From: Taeniopygia guttata
Lineage: Eukaryota > Chordata > Aves > Passeriformes > Estrildidae
Direction: 5' to 3'
DNA: 64,000 nucleotides
Assembly (NCBI RefSeq): GCF_048771995.1
Contig: NC_133025.1
Location: 1,178,001-1,242,000 of the forward strand
A model generated the notes under the pieces. That model saw only the letters and a list, made by a program, of their open reading frames with translations. It did no database searches and was not told the DNA's origin. The position numbers were made by a program, and so were the translations under genes. Position 1 is the first letter of the stretch. Each line of letters opens with the position of its first letter. This document shows, piece after piece, positions 19,167 through 31,676 of this stretch.

Positions 19167-21157
19167 CTGGATAGGAAAGAGGGAAAAAAAAAAAAAATTT
19201 AGGGATATTTAGGGTCAGGATGTATTTGATAAATCAGGTAAATGGTTTCTTATAAAAGCAATAATGTAAAATAGAATAATTACATTATTTACATAATGTA
19301 AAATAGACTAAAAATTATAAAAATGATAGTGGAATAGGATAAACTACTGTAAATGATCACAAAAATTAATAGTGATAAATCATGTAAGTATATAAATGAT
19401 AAATTATCCTATTGCCCAGAGAAGCTGTGGCTGCCTCCTCCTCGGGAATGTTCCAGGAGCACCCTGGGATAGTGGAAGGGGTGGGAACTGGATGGTTTTG
19501 AGGCCCCTTCCATTCCAAACCATTCCAGGATTCTGTGACACATCCTTGAGGTGGCTGCTCCCTTCCCAAAGCTTTCCAAGAACTCATCTCCTCTGGAAAA
19601 ATGGGAAGATCCCGAGGGAGCTGCTATTCCTTGCACATTCCCCCTTGGTGGGATCCCCAAAATTCCCTCTGGGATTATTCCAAATCCGCCTAAACTCCAG
19701 CTGGCAGCTGCTTTGGGAGCTCCCAGGCAGGGGCTGGCAGGGCAGGAGGCCACCAGCACCTCCTCACTGGCTGCTCCAGGGGACATTCCCACTTTTTTTT
19801 TGGAAGGTTTGACCCAGGAAAAGTGAAATTTCCAGTGAGTTTCCATGCTGAGTGTCACATTGATTGGGATTTGTATTGGGAATTTCAGTCCATCAAGGAA
19901 AAAAAAAAAAAAACAAACAACAAAATATCTAAATATTGACAAAGCATCTCCCACAGAAGGGTGTTCAGGAAGGGGAACCCTCATGGCACCAATTCCTGCC
20001 AGGAAAACAGTCTGGATTAATCTGTTCACAGAGCCTGGAGCAGCAGGAAGGGGCTGTGGTCACACCCTGGTGTTCCAAGGGAATCCTGCTGCAATTCCAC
20101 ACCCATGGGGTGGGAAAAGTGATCCCAGAGATGTGCTGAGCTCCCAGCAAAAACTCAGCCTGGAGATCCCCCAGCTGTTCCTCACCTTCCCAAGGGAAGA
20201 TTCCCTAAGGAATCTTCCAGAGAGGAAGCAGAGAAGAGGAGGAATTACAAATTTTGGGGCACCCCTCCGTGCCTGTGGCCCCCTCCCCAAAACACCAGGA
20301 ACATTTCCTGAGCTCCCAGGGACAAAAACACCAGGAGCAGCAGCAATAAATAAAATATTGGATTTGCACTCCTGAGTTTCCCAGAGCACAGGAGCTGCCA
20401 GGATCCTCTGCAGCAATTTGAACATGTCCAAGGTTATTTTTTGAAATGAGGGGTGGCAGAGTTTTTTAGCTCCATCCCATCCTTGTCATGGGAAGAGCCG
20501 GTGGAATTGGGGCTCTGGGATTTATGGAGCACGTTCCAAGCACTTCCAGCTCCTTCCAGATCATCCTGGAAGGGTGGGAAGGAGGGAACAGGCGATCCCT
20601 TTATCCCAAGGGATGTCCTCAGAGCTTCCTTTGGCTGCAGTCAGTTTTCCTGGCTTTTTTCCAAGGATATTTTTGGGTTTTGGGCTGTTTCCATGAAAGC
20701 CTGGAGGACTCTCAGTGCTGGCACTGGAGATTTTATCTGACAAACCATTTTTTGCCTGCAAGGTATGAAATTTTTTGCCTTTCTCTGGTATGAAAAAGCA
20801 GGGAATGGACTTTGGGATACTGAGCAGGGCAGATCTGCAGGGAAGTTCCCACAATCCTGTCAGAGGAATCGGCCAAAGGAGGCTGAATAATTCACAATTT
20901 AAATCAAATTTTGAGAATTCCACCCTCAAAAATTGGGCATTTCACACCAGAAGAGTGACTCCTGGTTTAACCACTCCTGGGTGATGTTTTGGGATACCTG
21001 AGCTTTCCCAATTTCCCAACCCAGCAGCACCTCACCCCCCCTTCCTTCACATCATCCCATTTAAAACTGGAAGAGGAAAAAACAGGCAAAACCTGCAGCA
21101 AAGAGCCACCCCTCCCTGGGGATGGGGTCCCAATTAATGGTGCTCATTAGGCCTCAC
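19167..21157 (-). other. UBE2H: UBE2H intron 6
   Basis: This intron has a GT donor at 21,157 and an AG acceptor at 19,167. It holds an A/T-rich stretch (19,190-19,410) and a CR1 3' end on the plus strand (19,415-19,545). The remainder is sequence with many CR1-like words but no gene. Confidence 0.9.
19415..19545 (+). mobile_element. CR1 3' end
   Basis: The words 'cccagagaagctgtggctgc', 'ggatagtggaaggggtggga' and 'cattccaaaccattccagga' follow the CR1 3' consensus order. The tail 'ttctgtga' is a decayed octamer. Confidence 0.85.
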
Positions 21158-21286
21158 CTTTAATTTTCTGTTTGTACTCTTCTGGTCGGTGGAGGTACAT
21201 GGCTGCAGCATCACCATTTAGAGGATCTATGGGATTGGGATAAGCCAGCAGCTGGGGCAGGAACGACTCAAATATATTGGTGAGAT
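21158..21286 (-). CDS. UBE2H: UBE2H coding exon 6
   Basis: This exon codes residues 100-143 (Asp and Glu codons split at the ends): [19 protein letters not shown], then the loop [20 protein letters not shown] and QKIK. This is the C-terminal half of the UBC fold, with the conserved P-N-P-DPLN segment after the active site. The acceptor is 'ttgccttgcag' and the donor GTGAGG. Length is 129 nt. Confidence 0.98.
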
Positions 21287-21624
21287 CTGCAAGGCAAACA
21301 CAACGTTGGTGTCTGTGTCCCCAGAGGCAGAAACACCCCAAAAAACCACCCTGAACACCCAGACAGCAGCACAAACTCCAGGGGAAACGCACTAAAATGA
21401 GGTGAAATAAAGGGAGTAAAATCAAAAATGAAAATGAAACTCCTCACTAACTCCTCAGCCCTACACATAAATGCTGATATCCACGGGTGAAGCAAGGAAG
21501 GGGATGGAATTTTCCTGATTTTTAATCCTGGCTTGAAAAATTAGGAAAAACTCCAAACAAACAGTGCTGTGCTTTGCCCTTCCCTGAATTCTTTAGCCCT
21601 TCCAATCTCTATTTAAATGGAAGT

Positions 21625-21705
21625 TCTCTGCCCATGGAGCAGGGCTGGAGCTCAGTCTCCAAGGTCCCTCCAACCCCAACCACTCCATGATTCCTGGAAA
21701 GCACA
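21625..21705 (+). mobile_element. Short CR1 3' tail
   Basis: The words 'tctccaaggtccctccaacc' and 'ccaaccactccatgattcct' match the end of CR1 just before the octamer repeats. Confidence 0.6.
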
Positions 21706-22487
21706 GAGCTCTTCCAAAACTTTCCATGGTCTCGTTAATAGAAACCACCACTAAAAAAAATAAACAATTCAGGGAACGTGCACAGCTCCCAGGAACACCC
21801 CAGGAATCTGTCACCAAATAATCCACAGCAGGAAACTGCCAGGAGTGACTGGGGATACACAAACCCCTCTTCCCACATCCCTGAAATCCCCCAAAAAAGG
21901 GGAAGGAGATCTCCAGGTGCTCTCCCTGTGCAAAGAGCTCCTCCAGCTGTGGGATGCAGCCACGGAATTCCAGATGTGGTGCCCAGGTTTGTCCTGGCTG
22001 GAATGCTGAGCTCCTGGGATGGAGCACAGCAGCACCTGGAGAGAGGATGTGAATCCCAAAAAGGGATCCCAGAAAACTGCAGGAGTGCTCTGCATGGACA
22101 TTCCCTGCCATTGGCAGCTGGAATTCCCAGGGACTGGACTGGGGCATTGGCAGCAAGAAGTAAATTTTAATTTGTAAAATTTGGGCTCCACTTGGCTCAG
22201 GAGCCTCTTTGTGGCCACCGAAGGCTCCTGAGGAAGAGGGAGCAGAGCCCTGGAATTCCTCTGTGGCTCACAGGACACCCAGGAAAATGATTTTTCCTTG
22301 GAGGAACCTTCTCTCAAACCTTCCAGATGTGGTTTCGAGCCTTACAAGGTCCCCAGACTTGCATCAAAAGATAAATTTTGTTTTCCAGCTGGGTCAGCAG
22401 GTGGAGCATGTGCAGGAATTTCAAGCACAGCGCTGAGGGGCTGCTGCTTCCCCAGGGAACGAGCAGGAACTTGTTGGAGCTTTGCCT

Positions 22488-23250
22488 TGGTTTAGAGGTT
22501 TTGTCTTTTTTTTAACTCATGTTTTTAAAGAAAACTTAGTAGTCTCTTGTTGTTTAGTCTTAAGGTAGTTTATTGTAAGCTATCTAAAAGATTGTCTTTT
22601 TTGGCTCAGCAGCTCAGGCAGAGGCACACACATTTTTGACACCCTCTCAGTTTGTTGTCTTCTTTTTCTCTTTCCCCGCCCCTGGCTGTTGCTATTTTTT
22701 ATATGATATATTACGTGATATATGTTCATAATGTTTTTAATTTTTAAAATATTTTAATATTTTAATATTAAATTTAATAATATTTATTAAAATGAAAACA
22801 TTTATTTTTATTATTTTAGTATTTTTTAATATTTTAATATTTTAATATTTATTACTTATATTAAATGGTGCTTTTCTATTTTAAACTTAATCTGTAAGTG
22901 CTAACATTATTAAGAATATGGAAGTAAGGAAGAAGAAAGAGGAGGAATAGGACTGGCCTACATTCTACTATTTTAAAACTTTTGACTTCTATGTATAAAG
23001 TAAAAACCCCCCTGTATAGGTGTTAAACCTCCTTTGTATAATATTAAAAAAAATACTTTTACTTTTTAACTATTTTTACTATAATATCTAAATTTTTGTG
23101 ATTTCTTGTTCTACTTTTAAAGTTGGTAAATTATTCTATGGCTTAAACTCATAATTATAGCTGTTTTTAGTTGCTTGTTAGGGTTTCAAATGTTTTTGAC
23201 TAGGGTTTGGAACCTCCAAAAATGTCTGAGGGACATTTTGAGTTCTAACA
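22488..23250 (-). mobile_element. Solo LTR with strong G-to-A mutation
   Basis: On the minus strand this is a diverged copy of the LTR at 31,677-32,401, aligned end to end from 'tgttagaactcaaaatgtcc' to a terminal CA. Differences are overwhelmingly G-to-A on the LTR sense strand, while C residues are preserved. The middle (about 22,690-22,860) is expanded to TTTTAATATT-type sequence and lacks the 80-bp duplication seen in the relative. No internal viral genes remain, and no clear target-site duplication was found. Confidence 0.85.
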
Positions 23251-24083
23251 GAACTGAACCACGAGGCCCTCAGGAAGTTTTTGGTGGATATTCCACATTT
23301 CTCCCACCTTGGTTGCTGCTGGAATTACCTGCCCCAGATCTTTGGCCAGCTCTGCTTTACAGGAATTGAAAAACTCATTTTTTAAATGCAAAAAGGAAAG
23401 GAATTATTCCAAATTTCCAAAGAAATTTCCCTTTTTTTTTTTTGTGAGGTGGTGTTGGAATCTTGGGTTGGTGATTTGAGAGGGAATTCAGCCCTGCCAG
23501 TGTCCCCCTGCAGCTCCAAGGCAGGGCCTGGAATGCTGGAGCACAAAACCACTGGAATTATTTCTTTTTGCCCTTTGGAGCAGTGGAAAAGCTGATCTCC
23601 CACCACAAATTCATGCTGTGACCCTCATCCCTCCACCACACTGGGAATTCCAGAGTTCCAAGGAGGAATTCCAGCTAAAATCAGTTTTCCAGGGAAGAAC
23701 CTGAAGGATTTGATGTCCACATTCTCCTGGATTTCTTCCACAAAGCGTAGCTGGAATATCTGGAATTCCCATTTTTAAATAGAGACTCACCTGTGTTCCT
23801 TCTAACAGTTCTAGCTTTTTATAAATTCTATTTTAAATTGATTTCTTTTTAAAATTGACCTGTTTATCTCCAAAAACTAGATTTTTAACCAGAAATGAGC
23901 CCAGGAAAATCACCCTGCAGCATCAGAGGCAATACCACCTCCTAACCTGCAAAAAATCTAATTTTTCTTGAGATCTTGGCTGAGGAAGGAGTTTCAAATT
24001 AAGTAAAAAACCCAAAATCAAAGGGAAGAGACCTCCAAAAATTGGCCTGAAATCACCAGGAGAGAGGAAAACGCCCAACTCAC

Positions 24084-24136
24084 CGTAAAGAGCTGTCCAG
24101 GTTTGATTGATTACATCTAGACATACAGTTCCTGAC
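24084..24136 (-). CDS. UBE2H: UBE2H coding exon 5 (catalytic cysteine)
   Basis: This exon codes SGTVCLDVINQTWTALY (residues 83-99) with split Ala and Asp codons at its ends. Cys87, the ubiquitin thioester residue, and the following L-D-V and W-T-A-L-Y typical of E2 enzymes are intact. The acceptor is 'tgtgttccag'; the next AG, four bases on, would break the frame. The donor is GTGAGT. Length is 53 nt. Confidence 0.98.
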
Positions 24137-24403
24137 CTGGAACACATGGAAAAAATGGAATTAACACTGCAAAACACTCTGGGAATTGAAAAAAAACTCC
24201 TCCCCAACCCCTTCCCCAGGGTTTGGGATAAAGCCTGATTTATTCCTATTTATGGTCTTTAACCACCTCCATCCTCCCACTCTGCCCAAGAGAAAATAAA
24301 TTGGAATTTTACTGCCATGGAAGCCCCACACAGGCAAAAATTGACGGGAAAATATCTGAAATTTTGGAGGATTATTCCAAACATGAAGGATGGATTTACT
24401 CAC

Positions 24404-24443
24404 GCTTCGTCAATGTTGGGATGGAAGATTTTATTCATGAATC
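24404..24443 (-). CDS. UBE2H: UBE2H coding exon 4 (HPN motif)
   Basis: This 40-nt micro-exon codes GFMNKIFHPNIDEA with split codons at both ends. The HPN motif provides the Asn that stabilises the oxyanion in ubiquitin transfer. The acceptor is 'tctccttgcag' and the donor GTGAGT. The intron to exon 5 is only 267 bases. Confidence 0.98.
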
Positions 24444-25089
24444 CTGCAAGGAGAAACAGAATGAAATTAGCAGGAAAAAAGCCCAAATAAATGTATTTTT
24501 TTTACGTGAGAAATCTGGAATTTATTGGACAAGGACCCAAAGCCATAAATAGCTTTAAAATAAGCAGGCAGCATTCCCACCCTGGGGTCCATTCCCTCAA
24601 AATCCAGGGAAACTGGGGTCAGGAAATTCAGGAAAACTCTGCAGTGAGATCACAAAGCTTTTGTGGGATCCTGAAAATTCCTGTCCATCAGCTCAGTGGA
24701 GCACTGAACACAAATTTAAGCTCAACATTTGATTTTTTAAAAATATATTTTGCCCAACAGAGATTTTCTATGAGCTTGACATCACGACATTAATCTACAC
24801 TTGTGAGCCAGGGAGGCAATAATTCAAATTTTCCATCAATTAATTATAGCAATTAATTCTCCTCTTGGGGCCTTTAGACTCCTAAAAAACAGCTCAGGTG
24901 AGGTTTAGGAGCAGAGAGCTCGACGTGGTTTTGTCCACATTTCAGATATCTGGATTTGAGAGGGTTTGGTTTTTTTTTTTGTGTTCTCAGTTTCAAATTA
25001 AAGTTTGAAATGAATAAAATAAATTTTTAAATAAATAAATAAATAATTTTTGAGTATTTTTTAAAATAAAAAAAAATTATTCAGAATAA

Positions 25090-25815
25090 ATTTTGAATTG
25101 GTTTCAAGCCTTTTTTACTGAGAATTTGCCATAAATCCTCATCTTCCCTGTTGTGCCACCATTTTGGATTGAGAATTTGCCATAAATTTTCATTTTTCCT
25201 GTTGTGCCACCATTTTGGATTGAGAATTTGCCATAAATTCTCATTTTCCCTGTTGTGCCACTTTTTTATTGAGAATTTGCCATAAATTCTCCTTTTCCCT
25301 GTTGTGCCACCATTTTGGATTGAGAATTTGCCATAAATTTTCATTTTTCCTGTTGTGCCACCATTTTGGATTAAGAATTTGCCATAAATCTTCCTTTTCC
25401 CTGTTGTGCCACTTTTTTATTGAGAATTTGCCATAAATCCTCCTTTTTTCTGTTGTGACACTATTTTTATTGATAATTTGCTATAAATCTTCCTTTTCCC
25501 TGTTGTGCCACCATTTTGGATTGAGAATTTGCCATAAATTTTCATTTTTCCTGTTGTGCCACCATTTTGGATTGAGAATTTGCCATAAATTTTCATTTTT
25601 CCTGTTGTGCCACTTTTTTATTGAGGAATTGCTACAAATTCTCATTTTTCCTGTTGTGCCACCATTTTGGATTGAGAATTTGCCATAAATTCTCATTTTC
25701 CTTGTTGTGCCACTTTTTTATTGAGAATTTGCCATAAATCCTCATTTTTCCTGTTGTGCCACTATTTTTATTGATAATTTGCTATAAATTCTCCTTTTCC
25801 CTGTTGTGCCAACAT
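25090..25815. repeat. 51-bp A/T-rich minisatellite, about 14 units
   Basis: The unit contains 'ttgtgccaccattttggatt', 'gagaatttgccataaattct' and 'catttttcctg'. A second unit type replaces the ACCATTTTGGATT part by ACTTTTTTATT. The two types alternate in short blocks. Confidence 0.97.
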
Positions 25816-27399
25816 CCCACAGCCCAAAAATCCCGACAAACACGTGGGATTTTCCCTGAATTCTGCAGGAATCCTTTTAAACCAACAGCAACTATTTCTT
25901 CTGACAAGGATAAAACCAAGGAAGAAACTCAGGTGTGGGATGTTGCCTCAATCCATGGAAAAAGCTCCTTCCAGGACTCAAAACACACAGAAGTTTTCTT
26001 TCCAGAGCTGTCAAAAAACCCCAAAAAGTCCGTGTTTAACCATTTAAAAAGCTCCCAACCTTTTGGGCGAGGCACTGAGTGTCATTCCTGCCCAAACAAG
26101 GAGCAATCCCAGTCTGGGTGACTGAAATTCCCTCCTTCCCAGGAATTCTGACCCAAAATTCCAGCTTTGCTTTGGGGGATTCTGCACAAATCCAGCCCCA
26201 GGCTGAGCCAACACCCAAAGCTGGAACAACCTCCAAGAGGAAGGAGAACTCCAAAACATCTCCACGCTACCAAGTGAATTTCAGGAACAGCCTGGCAGGA
26301 TTCAGCTGGAAAAACTGAAGCAGATTTAACAAGGGAAGCTGTAGTTCCATCAAATATTTACGTTCTGCAGCTCCCACAAGTTTAAATCAGGTCACGGATC
26401 CATTTTGCTGGAGCTGAGCTGCAGCGAGCGCTGATCCCGATCCGAAATCCTGCCTGGCTCTTTGGGGGGAAAACCAAATAAAGGATGGAGAGGGTGAGGA
26501 AGGCACTGGGAATAAAAAATCCCTTCCTTCACATTGTCCTTGGGTTCAAGCTTCCCAAATGGAAGAGTTGTTCTCCAGGAGCATCCCCTCCCTGCATTCA
26601 TTTCCAAGGATTCATCCCCCATCCTCATTCCATGATACAAACTGCTCAGGCCGAGAGCAGCTCCATGGAAATCCTTCTTTTTTCCTGATCCAGGAATAAG
26701 CACAATTCTCCCCTCCTTTATTTGAAGTGTAAATCCTCCTGTGCTGACATCGTTCCCACAAACCCGACTGGCTCTGTGTTTATTTTGATGGATAAAAAGG
26801 ACACAGCGCCCATAAACATCCAGGTAAAAAATGAAATTCCAAGTTTTACAGGAAGCCAGGAGGGAGGAAAAAAAATTCCCAGCACTGGGGCAGGTTTATT
26901 GTCACACAGCATGTCCCAATTAATGCACTGTGCAGAATTCCAGGTGAGCATTCCATCAGACAGGATTGGGATTTTGGTGTTCTTTCCATGACATGGAGCC
27001 GAGGTCACAGCCTCTGATTCCAGGTGCTGGACTGGTTGGAAACACTTAATATTTTAAATCAAAATTCCCACTGAACTCCTGGAAAAGCCAATGCTTGGGA
27101 AGAGTGTGAGCAGCACAATCCACCCTTTGTATATGGAGACACTGAAGTCCAGGATTGCCTTTGGAATAAAAGCATAAAATCCACGTGGATAAAAAGATAA
27201 CAGAAAACGCCCTGGATATCCCTAAGGAATTCCACACCAGGAAGGGATGCAGCTGTTCCCACCCTGGAAAACCAACCCTGGAAGCCACTGGTGTCCCATC
27301 TACAGCCTGGAGTGAGAATTCCCTGGATTGCCAAAAACCCTGGAGGAGAAGGGTTGTTAAATTTAAATCCCAGCTCACTAAAGGCTGGCAATGCCTCGG

Positions 27400-28190
27400 T
27401 GCTGGAAACTGGGGAATGGGGAAGATTCCCACCCTAATACCTGGATTATTGGGAAACATGGAAGATTCTCACCCTAATACCTGGATAATTGGGGGAATGG
27501 GGAAAATCCCCACCCTAATACCTGGGAAACATGGAAGATTCCCACCCTAATACATGGATAATTGGGAAATGTGGAAGATTTCCACCGTAATACCTGGATA
27601 ACTTGGGAAACATGGGAGATTCCCACCCTAACACCTGGATAACTGGGAAATCTGGAAGATTCTCACCCCAATACCTGGATAACTTGGGAATATGGAAGAT
27701 TCCCACCTAATACTTGGATAACTTGGGAATGTGGACGATTCCCACCCTAACACATGGGAAACCTGGAAGATTCTTACCCAAATACCTGGATAATTGGGAA
27801 ACATGGAAGAGTCCCACCCTAATACATGGATAATTGGAAAATCTGGAAGATTCCCACCCCAATACCTGGATATCTTGGGAATATGGAAGATTCTCACCCT
27901 AATAACTTGGAAACATGGGAAACATGGAAGATTCCCACCTAATACTTGGATAACTTGGGAATGTGGAAGATTCCCACCCTAACACCTGGGAAACCTGGAA
28001 GATTCTTACCAAAATACCTGGATAATTGGGAAACATGGAAGATTCCCACCCTAATACCTTGGGAAACACGGAAGATTCCCACCCCAACACCTGGATAACT
28101 TGGGAATGTGGAAGACTCTCACCCCAATACCTTTGAAATCTGGAAGATTCCCACCCTAACACCTGGATAATTGGGAAACATGGAAGACAA
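27400..28190. repeat. 40-45-bp minisatellite, about 20 units
   Basis: The unit is 'acatggaagattcccaccct' plus 'aatacctggataattgggaa', with optional CTT insertions and shortened copies. Confidence 0.97.
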
Positions 28191-30329
28191 ACTGATTTTT
28201 GATGGAATTTGAAGTGAGGAGCCCGCTAAGAGCACTCACTAACACAAGGAGTTTCTATCCCTCCAATCCCAGGAGCTTCCCCAAACAATAAATTAGGAGA
28301 AATCTGTAAAATCCTGGCTGGAATCCAAGGAAATTAAAAAAAAAAAAAGAAATTAAATCCAGCTGCCTCTACCAGCTGCCACAATTCCTCATTCTACACA
28401 TATATATATATATATTTATACATATATTCCATATGTTCTGTGCACACACCAGGTGTTTTGTTTGGGAAAACACTTGGAAAAAAGGGAAAATAGAAATAGA
28501 AAACAGAAATATCTGCACCTGCAGCTAAGTGGGACTGTGATGGAGGAAAATGAGAGCTGGGTATGAAAATACAGAAAAAATAATAATGCAGAAAAAACAA
28601 TGCAGATAATATATAAAGAAATAAAGATGTAGAATTTATAAATAGATTAAGATTTGTAAATATAGAGAGAATTTATAAATAGAGAGAGAATTTTTATAAA
28701 AATATGTAGCATATATAGAATTTATTTGAGAAACTGAGGCTGTGGGCATTTTGAATGTAAATTTTCCAGAGAAATGGAGAATCCTAAACAAGGAAAAGGA
28801 GAGAAACAGAATCCTAAACAGAGAAAACTGGAAAAAGGAGAATCCTAAACAGCTCCAAACACTTTGGAATTGGAAGCAGACAAGGAGCAGGGAAGTGCTT
28901 CCTCATAAATGCAGGAATATTCCCAATAATTGGCTGAAAAAACAGGAATTGGTTTGTTTTTTTGGGGTTTTTTTTGGGTTTTTTGGGGTTTTTTTTGGTT
29001 TGGTTTTTTTTTTTGTTTTGTTTGGTTTTTTTTTGGAGCAACTGCTCCAGCTCAAGCCTGAAAATTGGGATATTCAGGTATTTATTTATCCTGATGGGAG
29101 CACTCAAGCCCAGAGCCAAGTTGCCAGCCCTACACCAGGCTCTGTTTAAATTCCTGATTTTCCTGGGACGTGCATTTCCCTTTTGGGGGATTTTTCCTGT
29201 TGGGAAAAATCATAATGAAAAGTTCAGGATCTGTCAGATTCCACAGCAAATCCAGGCAGTGCCAGGAACACCACAGGATGTGATGGAGCTGTCCCAGGAA
29301 TCTCCACACAAAAATTCAGGATGGTTTAAGTTCTCAAATGTGGGAATACTCAGGAATTCCCAGTGCAATTTTTAGGGAACAGCAACGTGAAGAAAAGGGA
29401 ATAAATGCTGTGGGTATCTGAGGATGGGAGAAGGGAGAGAAGATTGAGCAGGAAAAGAGGCAAAAAAGCTTCTCCTGGAGACAAAGAGATCCCTGCTCCT
29501 TTAGGGATTCCCAGCACATCCACACCTTTCCCAAGGACAGCTCTGGAGCCCACTGGAAAACCCTCTCCTGGTCAGGTTTCAAGGCTAAAGGCAAAAAAAA
29601 AAGCCAAAAGTGCTAAAAAAAGTCATATTTTTTGCAAAAACCCATGCCAGCATCAAATATTTTTTAGGATGGAAGGGATATTTCAGCCTCCAGTCCTGGA
29701 ATATCAAGGGGAGGTGCAAGGATGGGGTTTGTGTTTTAATCTTTGGGATAAAGGTGGAATTTATTCAAGGAAAAGCTGCTGGATTCCGTATTTTCTCCAG
29801 GGAGAGACTCACGTGGACAATGTGAACTCTGCTGAGAACAGGAACAAGTCCAGGACCTCCTGTCCATTTATGGGCTCCATAACAATAAAATAATTCACTT
29901 ACACCTCTAAAAATCAGAGATTTTCACAGCAAACTTCTTCCCTACTAATTATTATTATTTTCCAGAGCTCAGGCTGGGTTAGGAACGGGAGAATTCTCCT
30001 TTTCCATCATTCCCAGTGCTCCCAGTTCAGCTGGCATGAAGGTTTTATCAGCAATTCCCACAGCAGAGATAATCAGGATGCCCCAGCAGGCTTCACCCAG
30101 GCCTGGCTGTCCCAGATAAGCTGGGCTGGGCTGGGGCAGCAAAAATGGGAAAAAAAAGGAAAATAAAGCCTTCCCTGCAGCCTCCTGGGAGCTTTCCTGA
30201 GTCCCAGCACTTTCCTTGGGGCTTCCCAGCTTTTCCTGAGCTCTGCTCTGCTAAGCCAGCTCAGCTCCAGCAGGGATTTCATCCATCTCAGCTCTTGTTT
30301 CCAGCAAAAGGCAGGTTTTTAGGGAGAAA

Positions 30330-31255
30330 AATTGGGTTTTTCAGCACAAACCTGAGGAGAAAAAAGGGGTTTTTCAGCAAGAGAAAGATTTTGGGAAGAA
30401 AAAAAGGGATTTTTCAGCAAGAGGAAAACTTTGGGAAGAAAAAAAAGGGATTTTTCAGCAAGAGGAAAACTTTGGGAAGAAAAAAAAAAAAGGAGGTTTC
30501 AGCAAGATCTTGAGGGGGGAAAAGGAGTTTTTCAGCAAGAAGCAGTTCTTTGGGAAATAAAAAAGGGATTTTTCACCAAGAGGAAAACTTTGGGAAGAAA
30601 AAAAATGAGGTTTTAGCAAGAGCCTGAGGAGAAAAAAGGGGTTTTCAACAAGAGGAAGATTTTGGGAAGGAAAAAAAGGCATTTTTCAGCAAGAGGAAAA
30701 CTTGGGGAAGGAAAAAAATGAGGTTTCAGCAAGAGCTTGAGGAGAAAAAAGGGGGTTTTCATTTTGGGAAGGAAAAAAGGCATTTTCCAGCAAGAGGGAG
30801 ATTTTGGGAAGGAAAAAAAGGATTTTCCACTAAGAAGGGAGTTTTCAGGAAGAAAAAAAGGAGGTTTCAGCAAGATCTTGAGGAGAAAAAAGGGTTTTTT
30901 CAGCAAGAGGAAGATTCTGGGAAGGAAAAAAGGATTTTCCAGCAAGAGGAAGATTTTGGGAAGAAAAAAAAGGCATTTTTCAGCAAGAGGAAAACTTTGG
31001 GAAGAAAAAAAGGCTTTTTTCAGCAAGAAGATTTTAGAAAGGAAAAAAGGCATTTTTCAGCAAGAGAAAGATTTTGGGAAAGAAAAAAGGCATTTTTCAG
31101 CAAGAAGCAGTTTTTTGGGAAGGAAAAAAAAGGAGGTTTTAGCAAGAGCTTGAGGAGAAAAAAAATTACTTTTTCAGGCAGTTTTTTTTTGGGAAAAAAT
31201 AAAGGGATTTTTCAGGAAGAGGCAGTTTTTTAGGAAGAAAAAAAAAGGGTTTTTC
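30330..31255. repeat. 40-45-bp purine-rich minisatellite, about 22 units
   Basis: The unit is 'tttttcagcaagaggaaaac' plus 'tttgggaagaaaaaaaggga', with a second type containing 'tttcagcaagagcttgagga'. The plus strand is almost all purines apart from T runs, and the UBE2H sense strand is pyrimidine-rich. Confidence 0.97.
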
Positions 31256-31439
31256 AGTCACTTGAACAGAGACTTGTAGGGTGAGGGAAGCTCCTCACGA
31301 GGTCTGGGATAAACCAGTGGAAACACAAAAGATTTAAAGGAGCAAGGGATGGAAAACTGAGAGAAAAGCAGCAAAATCAACATTGGAAAAGCCAAAAGAA
31401 CTCAGAGATGTGAGTAGAAAACAGCTCCCTGCACATCAT

Positions 31440-31567
31440 CCTGCCCCTGGATCCCTGAAGTGTCTAAGGCCAGCCTGGACTGGGGTTGGAGCCACCTGGG
31501 ATACAGAAGGTGATGGAGTTGGATGAAATTTTAAGGTCCTTTCCAACCCAAACCATTCCATGATTTA
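31440..31567 (+). mobile_element. CR1 3' end
   Basis: The words 'cccctggatccctgaagtgt', 'ctaaggccagcctggactgg' and 'ggtcctttccaacccaaacc' follow the CR1 3' order, ending 'attccatgattt'. Confidence 0.9.
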
Positions 31568-31676
31568 AGACTGGTTTGGGAAGTGGGGAAGGACAAAGGA
31601 CAGGCAGCAAACAGTGGGAATTCCCACTTGGAATGTGCCTCTCCAAGAGGGATTTCCAGAGCTGAGTCAGGAGGAA

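Larger units (their letters stand above)
21287..24083 (-). other. UBE2H: UBE2H intron 5
   Basis: The donor is GTGAGT at 24,083 and the acceptor AG at 21,287. It contains a short CR1 tail (about 21,625-21,705) and the G-to-A-mutated LTR at 22,488-23,250. No exon-like sequence is seen in the rest. Confidence 0.9.

Noticed and set aside
24137-24403. Processed pseudogene or duplicate of UBE2H
   Set aside because: Each UBE2H exon occurs once with intact splice borders, so the locus is the normal spliced gene.
25090-31255. CRISPR-like regular arrays
   Set aside because: Units are contiguous with no distinct spacers, and the genome is vertebrate. They are minisatellites.
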